Assembly: GCA_963756495.1 (NCBI GenBank)
Contig: CAVWNS010000005.1
Location: 496,001-560,000, forward strand
From: DATFDN01 sp963756495
Lineage (GTDB): Bacteria; Pseudomonadota; Alphaproteobacteria; Acetobacterales; Acetobacteraceae
Direction: 5' to 3'
DNA: 64,000 nucleotides
Shown here: piece after piece, positions 48,859 through 57,849 of the stretch
How the letters are laid out: each line of letters starts with the position of its first letter
Position numbering within the stretch: position 1 is the first letter of the stretch
Made by a program: the position numbers and the translations under genes
Notes under the pieces: generated by a model
Database searches by the model: none
What the model saw: only the letters and a program-made list of their open reading frames with translations
Told to the model about the DNA's origin: nothing

Positions 48859-50412
48859 ATGCCCTTTGTGCCGCCTGACAACGCGCAGCGATGCGCGGTG
48901 GTCGATCTCGGGTCGAACTCCGTCCGACTCGTGGTGTACGAGGGCCAGTGCCGCAATCCCGCTGCGATCTTCAACGAGAAGGCGGTGCTGCGCCTGGGCA
49001 AGGGATTGCAGGCGACCGGCCGGCTGAACGAGGAGGGCGTGACCCAGGCGCTCACCGTGCTGCGTCGCTATCACGCGGTCGCCCGCGCCATGGGCGCCGT
49101 GCCGCTGGAGGTGCTGGCCACCGCGGCGGTGCGCGACGCCAGCAACGGGCCGGCCTTCATCGGCACGCTCCAGAGCCGCCTGCCCGGCGTCCCCATTCGC
49201 ATTCTTTCGGGCGCCGAGGAGGCCGAGTACTCGGCACTCGGCGTCCGGTGCGGCATTCCGGAGGCGGATGGTATCCTGGCCGATATCGGTGGGGGATCAC
49301 TGGAGTTGGTGCGGCTGGTGGACGGCGAAACCGGTGAGGCGACGCACACCCAGACATTGCCGCTCGGCGTGATCCGGCTCGCCGAACGCGCCGGTGGGGA
49401 TATCGCGCGCGCGCGCGCGATCGCCGAGGCTGATCTTGCTGCCCTGGGCTGGCTGAATGAAGGCGACGGCAAGGACCTGTATCTGGTCGGGGGTGCGTGG
49501 CGCGCTTTCGCGCGACTGCACATGGCGCAGACCGCCTATCCGCTGCACATGGTCCACCAATACGCGATCGGGCGAGAAGAGGCGCGTGAGTTGGCGTCGA
49601 TGATCGCCACCGCCGGCCGCCGGGCGCTGGAACGCCTTCCCGGCGTGCCGCGCAAGCGCATCGACGACTTGCCCTTCGCTGCCGTCGTCCTGCGCCGCGT
49701 GCTGCGCGCCACCGGCGCGCGGCGGGTCGTGTTCAGCGCCAGCGGGCTGCGCGAGGGCTGGTTCATGCGGCGGATGCCGGCGGAGATTCGGGCACAGGAC
49801 CCGCTGATCGCTGCCGGCCAGGATTACGCGAGCCGGCTCGGCCGCGACGCGACGTTGCCGCCCGCGCTGATCGCCTGGACCCGGTCGCTGTTCCCACAGG
49901 AGGACCCCGGTGCGCGCCGGCTGCGGCATGCGCTGTGCTGGATGTCGGACCTCGGCAGCCACGACCACCCGGAATTCCGCCCGGAGCAGGCTTTCTGGCG
50001 CATCCTGCGCCAGCCCGGTCTGGGGCTCGATCACCCGGCGCGCGGCTTCCTCGCACTCGCTATCGCCGTCCGCTACGAGGTGGACGAGGACGCCGAGTTT
50101 CTCCGCTCGGCCCGCCTGCTACTGGATATGGCGCACACCCGACGGGCTGAGGTCCTCGGCACCGCGCTTCGGCTGGCCTACACGCTCAGCGCCGGCACGC
50201 CTGACCTTCTCGCCGCGACGGCGATCGCCGTCCAGGGCAGGCGGCTCGTGCTGCGGCTGCACGAGCAGGCGGGGGTGTTCGGCGGTGAGAGCGTGCTGCG
50301 CCGGCTGGACCGACTGGCGCAGGCCATGGGCCTGGAACCGGCGGTGGAGTTGGCGGAGCACGACAAGGAGCCGTGGGACCCAATGCGCCGCCGCGGCGCT
50401 GGCGCCAATTGA
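48859..50412 (+). CDS. ppx: Ppx/GppA family phosphatase (exopolyphosphatase)
   Basis: The protein has 517 residues. The ASKHA fold shows 'CAVVDLGSNSVRLVVYEG', 'ATAAVRDASNGPAFI', 'ILSGAEEAEYSALGV' and 'ILADIGGGSLELVRLVDGE'. It is followed by an HD-like helical C-terminal domain ('DLGSHDHPEFRPEQAFWRIL'). It degrades polyphosphate or hydrolyses pppGpp. Tight coupling to ppk1 favours exopolyphosphatase. Confidence 0.9.
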   Translation: MPFVPPDNAQRCAVVDLGSNSVRLVVYEGQCRNPAAIFNEKAVLRLGKGLQATGRLNEEGVTQALTVLRRYHAVARAMGAVPLEVLATAAVRDASNGPAFIGTLQSRLPGVPIRILSGAEEAEYSALGVRCGIPEADGILADIGGGSLELVRLVDGETGEATHTQTLPLGVIRLAERAGGDIARARAIAEADLAALGWLNEGDGKDLYLVGGAWRAFARLHMAQTAYPLHMVHQYAIGREEARELASMIATAGRRALERLPGVPRKRIDDLPFAAVVLRRVLRATGARRVVFSASGLREGWFMRRMPAEIRAQDPLIAAGQDYASRLGRDATLPPALIAWTRSLFPQEDPGARRLRHALCWMSDLGSHDHPEFRPEQAFWRILRQPGLGLDHPARGFLALAIAVRYEVDEDAEFLRSARLLLDMAHTRRAEVLGTALRLAYTLSAGTPDLLAATAIAVQGRRLVLRLHEQAGVFGGESVLRRLDRLAQAMGLEPAVELAEHDKEPWDPMRRRGAGAN

Positions 50413-50428
50413 TCCGTGGCGGCGGCTG

Positions 50429-51655
50429 TCACGGAAGCGCCAGTCCCCGTCGCTCCGGGATCAGCACCAGCAATGCGAGCAGGTCCAAGCCATACAGCAC
50501 CGCCAGCAGGGCGATCGCGGTGGCGAAGCCATGTCCGGCGGCGATCGCGGCAACCGCAACGGGGCCGAACCCGCCGACGGCACGGCCCAGATTGAACAAA
50601 ATGTTCTGTGCGGTCGCCCGGGCCGCTGTCGGGTAAAGCTCGCTTATCAGGGCGCCATACCCGCCCAGCATGCCATTGACGAAAAAGCCCATCACCGCTC
50701 CGCCGACCAGCAGGGCGACCGGCGAGACAAGCTGCGCGTACGCCACCACCATGACGGCCGCGCCCACCATCCATGCGGCAAACGATGCACGCCGACCCAG
50801 CCGGTCGGCGGCCTGCCCGAATACCCAGATGCCGACCGCCATCCCGGCGATGGTGACTGACGTCCACAGCGCCGACTGCGTCAGACCATAGTGGAACCGC
50901 GCCGAGAGATAGCTCGGCAGCCAGATCATCACCCCATAGTATCCGAAATTCTGCACCGAGCAGAGAACAACCATTCCCAGACTTGCCCGGACGCTCGCCG
51001 CATCGGCGACAAGCAGACGCAACGGCGCGGCGACGCCGCGGGGACGGGCGAGGACGGAGGCGGTGAACAGCGCCGGCTCGCGCAGGGCACGGCGCACGAC
51101 AAAGGCCAGCAGCGCCGGCAGCGCGCCGACGGCGAAGGTCCCACGCCAGCCGAGCGCCGGGAGCAGCACAGGCGCGAGCAGGGCGGCAATCAGCACGCCC
51201 GCCTGCCAGCCAAGCCCGACATAGGACGACGCACGCGCCCGCATCGCCGCCGGCCACGCCTCGGCTACCAGGGCCATGCCGATCCCGAACTCCCCGCCCA
51301 GGCCAAGGCCGGCCACCGCGCGGAACACGAGAAGCTGCGCATAGGTCCGCGCTAGGCCGCAGAGCCCGGTGAACACCGCGAACAGCACAATCGTCCACGT
51401 CAGGACGCGCACGCGCCCCAATCGGTCGGCCAGCAGCCCGAACCCAATGCCGCCAACCACGGCGCCCGCCAGCGTCACGGTGACGATCGAGGCGGCCTGT
51501 GCCGGGCCAAGCGACAGCGAAGCGGCGATCGGCTTCAGCAGGAAACCCAGGATCAGCAGGTCGAACCCGTCCATCGCATAGCCGACGGCGGAGCCCCAGA
51601 GTGCCCGCCGCGCTTCGGGAGTGACAGAATCGCTCGCATCCGCGGTGACCGGCAT
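50429..51655 (-). CDS. MFS transporter
   Basis: The protein has 408 residues with 12 predicted helices. The family motif between helices 2 and 3 is 'GFGLLADRLGRVRVL', with its half-repeat 'VFGQAADRLGRRASFA'. 'GLGLGGEFGIGMALVAEAWP' in helix 5 resembles the sugar/aromatic acid:H+ symporter branch. The substrate is unknown. The start is ATG 51655 and the gene is convergent with ppx, 16 bp from it. It is divergent from an SDR gene about 100 bp away. Confidence 0.88.
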   Translation of the reverse strand: MPVTADASDSVTPEARRALWGSAVGYAMDGFDLLILGFLLKPIAASLSLGPAQAASIVTVTLAGAVVGGIGFGLLADRLGRVRVLTWTIVLFAVFTGLCGLARTYAQLLVFRAVAGLGLGGEFGIGMALVAEAWPAAMRARASSYVGLGWQAGVLIAALLAPVLLPALGWRGTFAVGALPALLAFVVRRALREPALFTASVLARPRGVAAPLRLLVADAASVRASLGMVVLCSVQNFGYYGVMIWLPSYLSARFHYGLTQSALWTSVTIAGMAVGIWVFGQAADRLGRRASFAAWMVGAAVMVVAYAQLVSPVALLVGGAVMGFFVNGMLGGYGALISELYPTAARATAQNILFNLGRAVGGFGPVAVAAIAAGHGFATAIALLAVLYGLDLLALLVLIPERRGLALP

Positions 51656-51756
51656 CGGGGGCTTTCGTTGGCGGGGCGGAACCGGCCGGTAACATGCCCT
51701 CCCTTGAGACGGCAACACGCGCCGGCCATGCTGGGGCGAACCCTGGGAGGGATGCG

Positions 51757-52527
51757 ATGCCGGCACGCGCAATGGTGACGGGGGCCGCGAGCGGACTGGG
51801 CCGCGCCGTCGCGGTGGCGCTGGGTGCTCGCGGCGCCCGGCTGGTGCTGGTGGACATCGACCAGGAGGCGGCTGCCACGGCGGCCCTTGCCTGCCGGGAG
51901 GCGGGCGGCACGGCCGAGGTGGTCGTCCAGGACCTAGCCGTGCCGGATGGACCCGAGGCGGCCGTGAGCGGAACCCTCGCCGCGCTCGGTGGGCTGGACA
52001 TCGTGGTGAACAACGCTGGCTATGGCGCGGGCGAGGAATTCTTCCAGATGCGTGCCGAGACCTGGGACCGCACGCTGGACCTGAATTTGAAGGCCCTCGC
52101 ATTGGTCTGCGCGGCCGCTGGCCGGCACATGCGGACGCAGCGCAGCGGGCGCATCGTCAATGTTACCTCGCCTGCGTCGCGCATGGCACTCCCCAATTAT
52201 CTCGCCTACGCGGCGAGCAAGGCGGGGGTCGATGCCGTGACGCGTGCCGCGGCGCTCGCGCTGGCGCCGTACGGGGTCACGGTGAACAGTGTCGCGCCGG
52301 GAATGATGGATACGCCCATGCAGCGGGTGACCGAGCGCCAGCTTGCCGCGCTGGAAGGACGCGACGATCTCGACGCCTTCCTCGCCGAGCGCACGGCTCG
52401 CATTCCGCTGGGCCGGCGCATCGATTGCGAGACGGTGGCGGCCACGGTGCTGTGGCTTGCCCTGGACGCCCCCGACTACATCACCGCCGCGCGCCTCAAT
52501 GTCAGCGGGGGACTGGAAAGGAATTGA
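51757..52527 (+). CDS. SDR-family NAD(P)-dependent oxidoreductase
   Basis: The protein has 256 residues with a Rossmann fold. It has 'VTGAASGLGRAVAVAL' (TGxxxGxG), 'DIVVNNAGYG' (NNAG), and the catalytic Ser with the YxxxK motif in 'VTSPASRMALPNYLAYAASKAG'. The C-terminus 'TAARLNVSGGLERN' is typical. GGGAGG lies 6 bp before the ATG, which fixes the start. The substrate is unknown. It is divergent from the MFS gene, and together they may handle the same compound (inference). Confidence 0.9.
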   Translation: MPARAMVTGAASGLGRAVAVALGARGARLVLVDIDQEAAATAALACREAGGTAEVVVQDLAVPDGPEAAVSGTLAALGGLDIVVNNAGYGAGEEFFQMRAETWDRTLDLNLKALALVCAAAGRHMRTQRSGRIVNVTSPASRMALPNYLAYAASKAGVDAVTRAAALALAPYGVTVNSVAPGMMDTPMQRVTERQLAALEGRDDLDAFLAERTARIPLGRRIDCETVAATVLWLALDAPDYITAARLNVSGGLERN

Positions 52528-52583
52528 CCCTCATCGGGGATCGCGGCCAAGCGTCGGGACACGAGCCAGGTCGGCTTTGCGCC

Positions 52584-53051
52584 CTACCCCAGCACGATGG
52601 CATTCCGCAGCGCGATCGGGGTGCTGATGTTTCGCAGCGGCTCGATGCCCGCGCCGGTTCCGCAAATCACCACCGTGCCGTAGTCGAGCATCCGGCCCCA
52701 AAGCGACTGCATCACATCGACCGTCTCGATCTTGCTCACGTTCATCTCGGCCGTGAAGTGCGACAGCACCCCCCGCTTGATGATCACGCGGAGGTCGGTG
52801 ACCACGATCTCGGTGCTGCGCCGGCGCACCCACTGGGCCAGCAGCATGACCAGGCCGACGAACGCGATCGCCGTTGCCGCGTAGAAGCGGTACTGCCGCT
52901 GCGGGTCTTCGACCGCCACGAATTGGCCGACACAGGCCACCACGGCCGCGACCAGCAGCCAGAAGGCCGACGGCCAGAATATCAGCCAGTGCAGCCGACC
53001 GATGGCCCGCACCGTCTCGTCCGGTTGCAGCACCTTCGTGTAGTACGCCAT
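52584..53051 (-). CDS. PH domain-containing membrane protein (bPH2/YdbS-like)
   Basis: The protein has 155 residues. Two adjacent transmembrane helices (about 22-45 and 58-75) are followed by a bacterial PH domain: 'RRRSTEIVVTDLRVIIKRGVLS', 'EMNVSKIETVDVMQSLWGRML' and 'YGTVVICGTGAGIEPLRNI'. The last motif is typical of this family. Function is unknown, with some members linked to stress or lipid transport. It begins MAYYTKVLQPDETV and is 82 bp downstream of tag on the same strand. Confidence 0.85.
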   Translation of the reverse strand: MAYYTKVLQPDETVRAIGRLHWLIFWPSAFWLLVAAVVACVGQFVAVEDPQRQYRFYAATAIAFVGLVMLLAQWVRRRSTEIVVTDLRVIIKRGVLSHFTAEMNVSKIETVDVMQSLWGRMLDYGTVVICGTGAGIEPLRNISTPIALRNAIVLG

Positions 53052-53132
53052 GTTCGCCTCCGCGCCGGCGCACCCGACCACGCAATGACCCCCCGGCAAA
53101 CGGCCATGCGGGACAACTTCGCGGGAGCGGGT

Positions 53133-53708
53133 TCAGCCCGCTCCGGTGCGGCGGAAGCAGCCGCTCAGGTGATCATCGACCATGCCCGTCGCCTGCATGA
53201 AGGCATAGCAGATGGTCGAGCCGACGAACCCGAAGCCGCGCTTGCGCAAGGCCCGGCTCATCGCATCGGAGAGCGCCGTATGCGCCGGCACCTCGGCCGC
53301 ACTTCTCCAGGCATTCACGACCGGGACGTGGTCCACGAACGACCAGAGATAGGCGTCCAGGCTGCCGTGCTCCGCGATTGCGGCCAGGGCGGCTCGGGCG
53401 TTGGTGCGCACTGACCATACCTTCAGGCGATTGCGGATGATCCCTCCGCCCGCGAGTACTGCCGCCAACTCCTCGTCGCTCATGGCGGCGATCCGTGTGA
53501 TGTCATAGCCGTGGAATGCCGTTCGGTAGGCGTCGCGCCGGTCCAGCACGGTGCGCCATGACAGGCCGGCCTGCGCACCCTCCAGCACCAGGAACTCGAA
53601 TAGCGCGACGTCGCCGTGCAGGGGCACGCCCCATTCCTGGTCGTGGTAGGCTCGCATCGCGTCGGTGCCTATGGCCCAATCGCAGCGCCTGATCCCTGTC
53701 CCGCTCAT
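53133..53708 (-). CDS. tag: DNA-3-methyladenine glycosylase I
   Basis: The protein has 191 residues. Zinc-snap residues are visible as Cys and His in 'RRCDWAIGT...YHDQEWG' and His and Cys in 'MVDDHLSGCF'. 'EFLVLEGAQAGLSWRTVLDRRDAYR' is the HhH-type core, and 'FGFVGSTICYAFMQATGMV' the C-terminal helix. It excises 3-methyladenine from alkylated DNA. It is divergent from the hydroxyacid dehydrogenase gene with 11 bp between the starts. Confidence 0.93.
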   Translation of the reverse strand: MSGTGIRRCDWAIGTDAMRAYHDQEWGVPLHGDVALFEFLVLEGAQAGLSWRTVLDRRDAYRTAFHGYDITRIAAMSDEELAAVLAGGGIIRNRLKVWSVRTNARAALAAIAEHGSLDAYLWSFVDHVPVVNAWRSAAEVPAHTALSDAMSRALRKRGFGFVGSTICYAFMQATGMVDDHLSGCFRRTGAG

Positions 53709-53719
53709 CGGAGCTTCCC

Positions 53720-54688
53720 ATGCTGCCGCCGAAGGATCGCTTGACCGTCTGCTTCGCCCATGTCGCCTACCAGATGCAGGCGCGATTCGAGGCGCGCGGC
53801 ACCGGCATACACTGCTTTCAGGTCCGCTCGCGCGAGGAGTTGGCAGCGCGCATCGGCGAGGCCGACGTGCTGTCGGTCTCCATGATGTGGAGCAACGAGC
53901 TGATCGCGCGGGCACCGCGGCTGCGCTTCATCCAGTCGATCAGCGCCGGTATCGACCAGTACGACCGCGCCGCGTTGCAGGGCGCCGGCATTCGGCTCGC
54001 CAGCGCGGCCGGGGTGAACGCGAACGCGGTTGCCGAGCACGCGATAGCGCTGATCCTGGCGCTAGCCCGGCGGCTGCCCGAGGCACGCGACAACCAGGCG
54101 CGCCGCGTATGGCGTGGCATGATCTCCGATCTTGGCCAGCGCGAGGACGAACTGGGCGGCAAGACATTGCTGATCGTCGGCCTCGGCCGCATCGGCGGGC
54201 GGCTCGCGCGGCTGGCGAAGGCGTTCGACATGCGCGTGCTGGCGACCCGCCGCGACCCCGCCGGCGGATCGGGCGCGGCGGACGCGGTGCGTGGGATGGA
54301 CGGCCTGCGTGCGTTGCTGGCCGAAGCGGATTACGTGGCGCTGACCTGCCCGCTGACGCCGGAGACCGAGCGACTGATCAACGCGGAGACGCTCGCCCGC
54401 ATGAAGCCCGGCGCGGCGCTGGTCAACGTCGCGCGCGGGCGATGCGTGGACGAGCCGGCGCTGATCGCCGCCCTGCGCGGTGGCCGACTGACCGGCGCCG
54501 GTCTCGACTGCGCCACGGAGGAGCCGCTGGCAGAGGCGTCCCCGCTCTGGTCGATGCCGAACGTGCTCATCACGCCCCACACAGCGGGAGAGACGCGGGC
54601 CTACGAGGATAACGTGATCGACCTGTTGCTCGACAATGTTGGCCGGCTGTGGCGCGGCGAGTTGGCGTTGCGCAACCAGGTCGCGTGA
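53720..54688 (+). CDS. D-2-hydroxyacid dehydrogenase family protein
   Basis: The protein has 322 residues. The NAD-binding motif is 'LLIVGLGRIGGRLARLAKAF'. 'VNVARGRCVDEPALIAALRGG' carries the catalytic Arg, and 'VLITPHTAGETRAYEDNVID' the catalytic His. The N-terminal 'SVSMMWSNELIARAPRLRFIQSISAG' is typical of the glyoxylate/hydroxypyruvate reductase branch. The direction and substrate are not certain. Confidence 0.88.
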   Translation: MLPPKDRLTVCFAHVAYQMQARFEARGTGIHCFQVRSREELAARIGEADVLSVSMMWSNELIARAPRLRFIQSISAGIDQYDRAALQGAGIRLASAAGVNANAVAEHAIALILALARRLPEARDNQARRVWRGMISDLGQREDELGGKTLLIVGLGRIGGRLARLAKAFDMRVLATRRDPAGGSGAADAVRGMDGLRALLAEADYVALTCPLTPETERLINAETLARMKPGAALVNVARGRCVDEPALIAALRGGRLTGAGLDCATEEPLAEASPLWSMPNVLITPHTAGETRAYEDNVIDLLLDNVGRLWRGELALRNQVA

Positions 54689-54734
54689 CGCGCCTGGGCT
54701 TGCGCCGGCATGGCGCCGCGCCAGTTAGGCGGCC

Positions 54735-56354
54735 ATGATCGCCTTCGCCGAACTGCTGGAACGGCTGGTGTTCACCCATGCCCGCAACGCCAAGATCGCG
54801 CTCCTGCGCCATTATTTCACAACCGAGCGTGACCCCGACCGTGGGATCGCCCTCGCCGCCATCGCCGGCGAGCTGGCATTCACCGCCGCCAAGCCCGGGC
54901 TGATCCGCGACCTCGCCGCCAGCCGCACCGACCCGGTGCTGTTCGGCTGGTCCTACGACTTCGTGGGCGACCTCGCCGAGACCGTATCGCTGATGTGGCC
55001 CGCCCGCCGCACGAACGCACCCGCGCCCACCCTGTCGGACGTTGTGGAGACGCTGGAGACGGCCCCTAAGTCGGAGCTGCCGGGCATCGTCGCCGGCTGG
55101 CTGGATGCGTGCGAGCCCTCCGTGCGGTTCGCGCTTCTGAAGCTCATCACTGGCAGCCTGCGCGTGGGTGCCTCGGCGCGGCTCGCCAAGGTGGCACTGG
55201 CCGCGATGGGCGCGGTCGAGCCCGATGCCGTGGAGGAGGTCTGGCACGGACTCGCGCCGCCATACCTGCCGCTGTTTGCCTGGCTGGAGAAGCGGGCACC
55301 GCGACCGGACCCGGAGGACGCCCCGGTGTTCCGCCCGCCGATGCTGGCCCATCCCTTGGAACCCGCCGACCTCGCCACGCTGGATTGCCGCCTGTTCCAG
55401 GCCGAGTGGAAGTGGGATGGCATCCGCGTCCAGCTTGTCGCGACGGCGCTCGGGCGCCGGCTGTATTCGCGCGGCGCGGATGACATCTCGGCGGCCTTCC
55501 CCGAGATCATCGAGGCCATGGACTTCCACGCGACCTTGGATGGCGAGCTGCTGGTCATTCGCGAAACGCCGCAGGGCCGTCAGGTCGCGCCCTTCGCCGA
55601 CCTCCAGCAGCGGCTCAACCGCAAGCAGGTCAGCGCCCGGATGCTACGGGACTTCCCGGTGGGCGTGCGTCTCTATGACATCCTATTCGACTCCAGCGAG
55701 GACCTGCGCGGCCTGTCCTTCGCGGCCCGCCACACCCACCTGGAGGCGTGGTTCGCGCGCACACGTCCGGCGCGCATGGATTTGTCCGCGTTGATCGACT
55801 TCGCATCCCTCGAGGAGCTGGCCGCCTTGCGCGAGGGCGCGCGGGCAGCCTCGATGGAGGGGATCATGCTAAAGCGGGCGGACAGCCCGTATGTCCCCGG
55901 GCGCCCCAAGGGCCTGTGGTGGAAGTGGAAGCGCGATCCGCACACGGTGGACGCGGTGCTGATGTACGCCCAGCGCGGCCATGGCAAGCGCAGCAGCTAC
56001 TACTCTGACTACACGTTCGGGCTGTGGCGCGACGACGAACTTGTGCCCGTCGGCAAGGCCTATTCCGGGTTCACCGACGCCGAACTCGGTTGGCTCGACC
56101 GCTGGGTGCGCAATCACACCATCAGCCGCTTCGGGCCGGTGCGCGAGGTGGAGAAGACGCTGGTGCTGGAGGTCGCATTCGACGCCGCCCAGCTCTCGGC
56201 ACGCCACAAATCCGGTGTCGCCATGCGCTTTCCCCGCATCGCGCGCCTGCGCACCGACAAGCCGGCCGGCGAGGCGGACCGGCTGGAGCACCTGATGGCG
56301 ATGGTCGAGAACCGAGGCGAGGAGAGCGGATCGACTATCCCAGCGTCAGCATGA
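54735..56354 (+). CDS. ATP-dependent DNA ligase (cisplatin-damage-response type)
   Basis: The protein has 539 residues. The N-terminal helical domain 'MIAFAELLERLVFTHARNAK' to 'LLKLITGSLRVGASARLAKVAL' is the ligase A-domain. The adenylation domain has motif I 'EWKWDGIRVQ' (nucleophile Lys about 226), 'DGELLVI', 'MEGIMLKRADSPYVPGR' and motif V 'WWKWKRDP'. The OB fold runs to the end ('KTLVLEVAFDAAQLSARHKSG'). This matches the alphaproteobacterial ligase implicated in cisplatin tolerance. Its usual partners (exonuclease, helicase, phosphoesterase) are not next to it. The 3' end overlaps a convergent gene by 20 bp. Confidence 0.9.
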   Translation: MIAFAELLERLVFTHARNAKIALLRHYFTTERDPDRGIALAAIAGELAFTAAKPGLIRDLAASRTDPVLFGWSYDFVGDLAETVSLMWPARRTNAPAPTLSDVVETLETAPKSELPGIVAGWLDACEPSVRFALLKLITGSLRVGASARLAKVALAAMGAVEPDAVEEVWHGLAPPYLPLFAWLEKRAPRPDPEDAPVFRPPMLAHPLEPADLATLDCRLFQAEWKWDGIRVQLVATALGRRLYSRGADDISAAFPEIIEAMDFHATLDGELLVIRETPQGRQVAPFADLQQRLNRKQVSARMLRDFPVGVRLYDILFDSSEDLRGLSFAARHTHLEAWFARTRPARMDLSALIDFASLEELAALREGARAASMEGIMLKRADSPYVPGRPKGLWWKWKRDPHTVDAVLMYAQRGHGKRSSYYSDYTFGLWRDDELVPVGKAYSGFTDAELGWLDRWVRNHTISRFGPVREVEKTLVLEVAFDAAQLSARHKSGVAMRFPRIARLRTDKPAGEADRLEHLMAMVENRGEESGSTIPASA

Positions 56355-57342
56355 TCTTCCCGACATGCGCGCTGCTCTCCATCAGTCGATGCGCCTCGGC
56401 CGCCTGCGCCAGCGGGAACGTCGCATGGATGACCGGGGCGCATTGGCCCTTCTCCAGCAAGGGCCAGACCTTGTCGCGCAGCTCCGCCGCGATCGCCGCC
56501 TTCTGCGCTGCGGTGCGCGGGCGCATGGTCGAGCCGGTGACGGTCAGGCGGCGGGTCATGATGGGGGTGAGATCAAAGTTCTCCACCTTCGACCCACCCA
56601 GGAAGGCGATCAGCACCAGCCGCCCGTCCATCGCCAGGCATCGCAGGTTGCGCGGGAAATAGGGTCCGCCCACCATGTCGAGCACGACATCGACGCCGCG
56701 CTTGTCGGTCAGGCGCTTGATCTCCTCGACGAAATCCTGCGTGCGGTAATTGATCGCCGCTGCCGCCCCGAGCTTCAGGCAGGCCGCGCATTTCTCGTCT
56801 GATCCGGCCGTGGCATAGGGCTCGGCCCCGAAGGCGCGCGCGAGCTGGATGGCGGTGACGCCGATTCCGGAGGTGCCGCCATGGATCAACGCGCGCTCGC
56901 CGGCCGCCAAGCGACCGTGCTGGAACAAATTGGCCCAGATGGTGAAGTAAGTCTCCGGCAACGCGGCGGCGCGCACCGCGTCGTAGCCCGCCGGCCAGGG
57001 CAGGCATTGCGTCGCCGGAACCGCGCAATACGCGGCATACCCGCCGCCGTTGGCGAGCCCGCACACCTTGTCCCCGAGGCGGAACGCCCGGACTTCCGGC
57101 CCCAAGGCGACCACCTCGCCCGCAACCTCCAGCCCCAGGAGCGGGCTTGCGCCGGGCGGCGGCGGATACGCGCCCTTGCGCTGCTGCACGTCCGGGCGGT
57201 TCACGCCGGCGGCCTCCACCCGGATCAGCACCTCGTCGGGGTGCGGCGACGGAACCGGGCCGGTGGCAGGCCGCAGCACGTCGGGTCCGCCCGGCTCGAT
57301 GGCAGCGATATGGGTCATCTGCTGTGGCAGCTTATCGCTCAT
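56335..57342 (-). CDS. NAD(P)H quinone oxidoreductase (zinc-less MDR, PIG3-like)
   Basis: The protein has 335 residues. The GroES-like N domain is 'VLIRVEAAGVNRPDVQQRKGAYPPPPGAS'. The Rossmann domain is 'ALIHGGTSGIGVTAIQLARAFGAE', with 'VLDMVGGPYFPRNLRCLAMDGR' and 'STMRPRTAAQKAAI'. No zinc-ligand cysteines are present, as expected for quinone oxidoreductases of the PIG3 group. It is convergent with the DNA ligase gene (20-bp overlap). It is followed upstream on the strand by a small exported protein gene, 12 bp away. Confidence 0.9.
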   Translation of the reverse strand: MSDKLPQQMTHIAAIEPGGPDVLRPATGPVPSPHPDEVLIRVEAAGVNRPDVQQRKGAYPPPPGASPLLGLEVAGEVVALGPEVRAFRLGDKVCGLANGGGYAAYCAVPATQCLPWPAGYDAVRAAALPETYFTIWANLFQHGRLAAGERALIHGGTSGIGVTAIQLARAFGAEPYATAGSDEKCAACLKLGAAAAINYRTQDFVEEIKRLTDKRGVDVVLDMVGGPYFPRNLRCLAMDGRLVLIAFLGGSKVENFDLTPIMTRRLTVTGSTMRPRTAAQKAAIAAELRDKVWPLLEKGQCAPVIHATFPLAQAAEAHRLMESSAHVGKIMLTLG

Positions 57343-57354
57343 GCGCCAGTCTCC

Positions 57355-57765
57355 TTAGCGCGGGGTGCCACGTTGCTGGCCGCCAGGGATGGCCTGCTGC
57401 GGCAGGTCGATGTGGTCCTTCTGCACGACGATCTGCGTCTCGTTGCAGGCATGCAGCCCGTCAGCGTTCAGCTTGCGCCCGTCCTTCAGTTCGACGGCGA
57501 CGCTGGTGATGCAATCACGCGCGGGCACGGCGATCTGCGCGGCCTGATTGCTCGCCAGCCCACCGCTGCCGAGGCTCCAGACCTTCCCGTCCGTGGTCTG
57601 CACGCGTGCCTCCGCGATATTGGCGCCGCTCATGTTCTTGACGACGATCTGGCTGGCATCCTGCTGCGTGGTGGCGTTCGGCATGTTGGACGCCAGGGCG
57701 GGAGAGGCCACCCCCAGCAACAGCGCAACCGCCGGCACGCCGGCGCGGGCGATCGGGCGAGGCAT
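57355..57765 (-). CDS. Small exported protein of unknown function
   Basis: The protein has 136 residues. It has an N-terminal signal peptide (MPRPIARAGVPAVALLLGVASPALA), and the mature part has 'IVVKNMSGANIAEARVQTTDGKVWSLG', a beta-strand pattern, with two cysteines ('ARDCITSV', 'GLHACNETQIV') that could form a disulfide. No family is recognised. It lies between the class II aldolase and quinone oxidoreductase genes on the same strand. Confidence 0.65.
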   Translation of the reverse strand: MPRPIARAGVPAVALLLGVASPALASNMPNATTQQDASQIVVKNMSGANIAEARVQTTDGKVWSLGSGGLASNQAAQIAVPARDCITSVAVELKDGRKLNADGLHACNETQIVVQKDHIDLPQQAIPGGQQRGTPR

Positions 57766-57849
57766 GGCGCGACTCCTTGTCTGTCTCGCCGTCACAACAT
57801 CCCCCCGCCCGTCGGGTTCCCGTCCGTCTGATGCCCGGCGGTCGCCGCC

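Noticed and set aside
46366..49074. Minus-strand open frame of about 900 codons opposite ppk1
   Set aside because: It is antisense to an intact, well-conserved ppk1 and has the Arg/Gln/His-rich composition of GC-rich shadow frames. No domain is visible.
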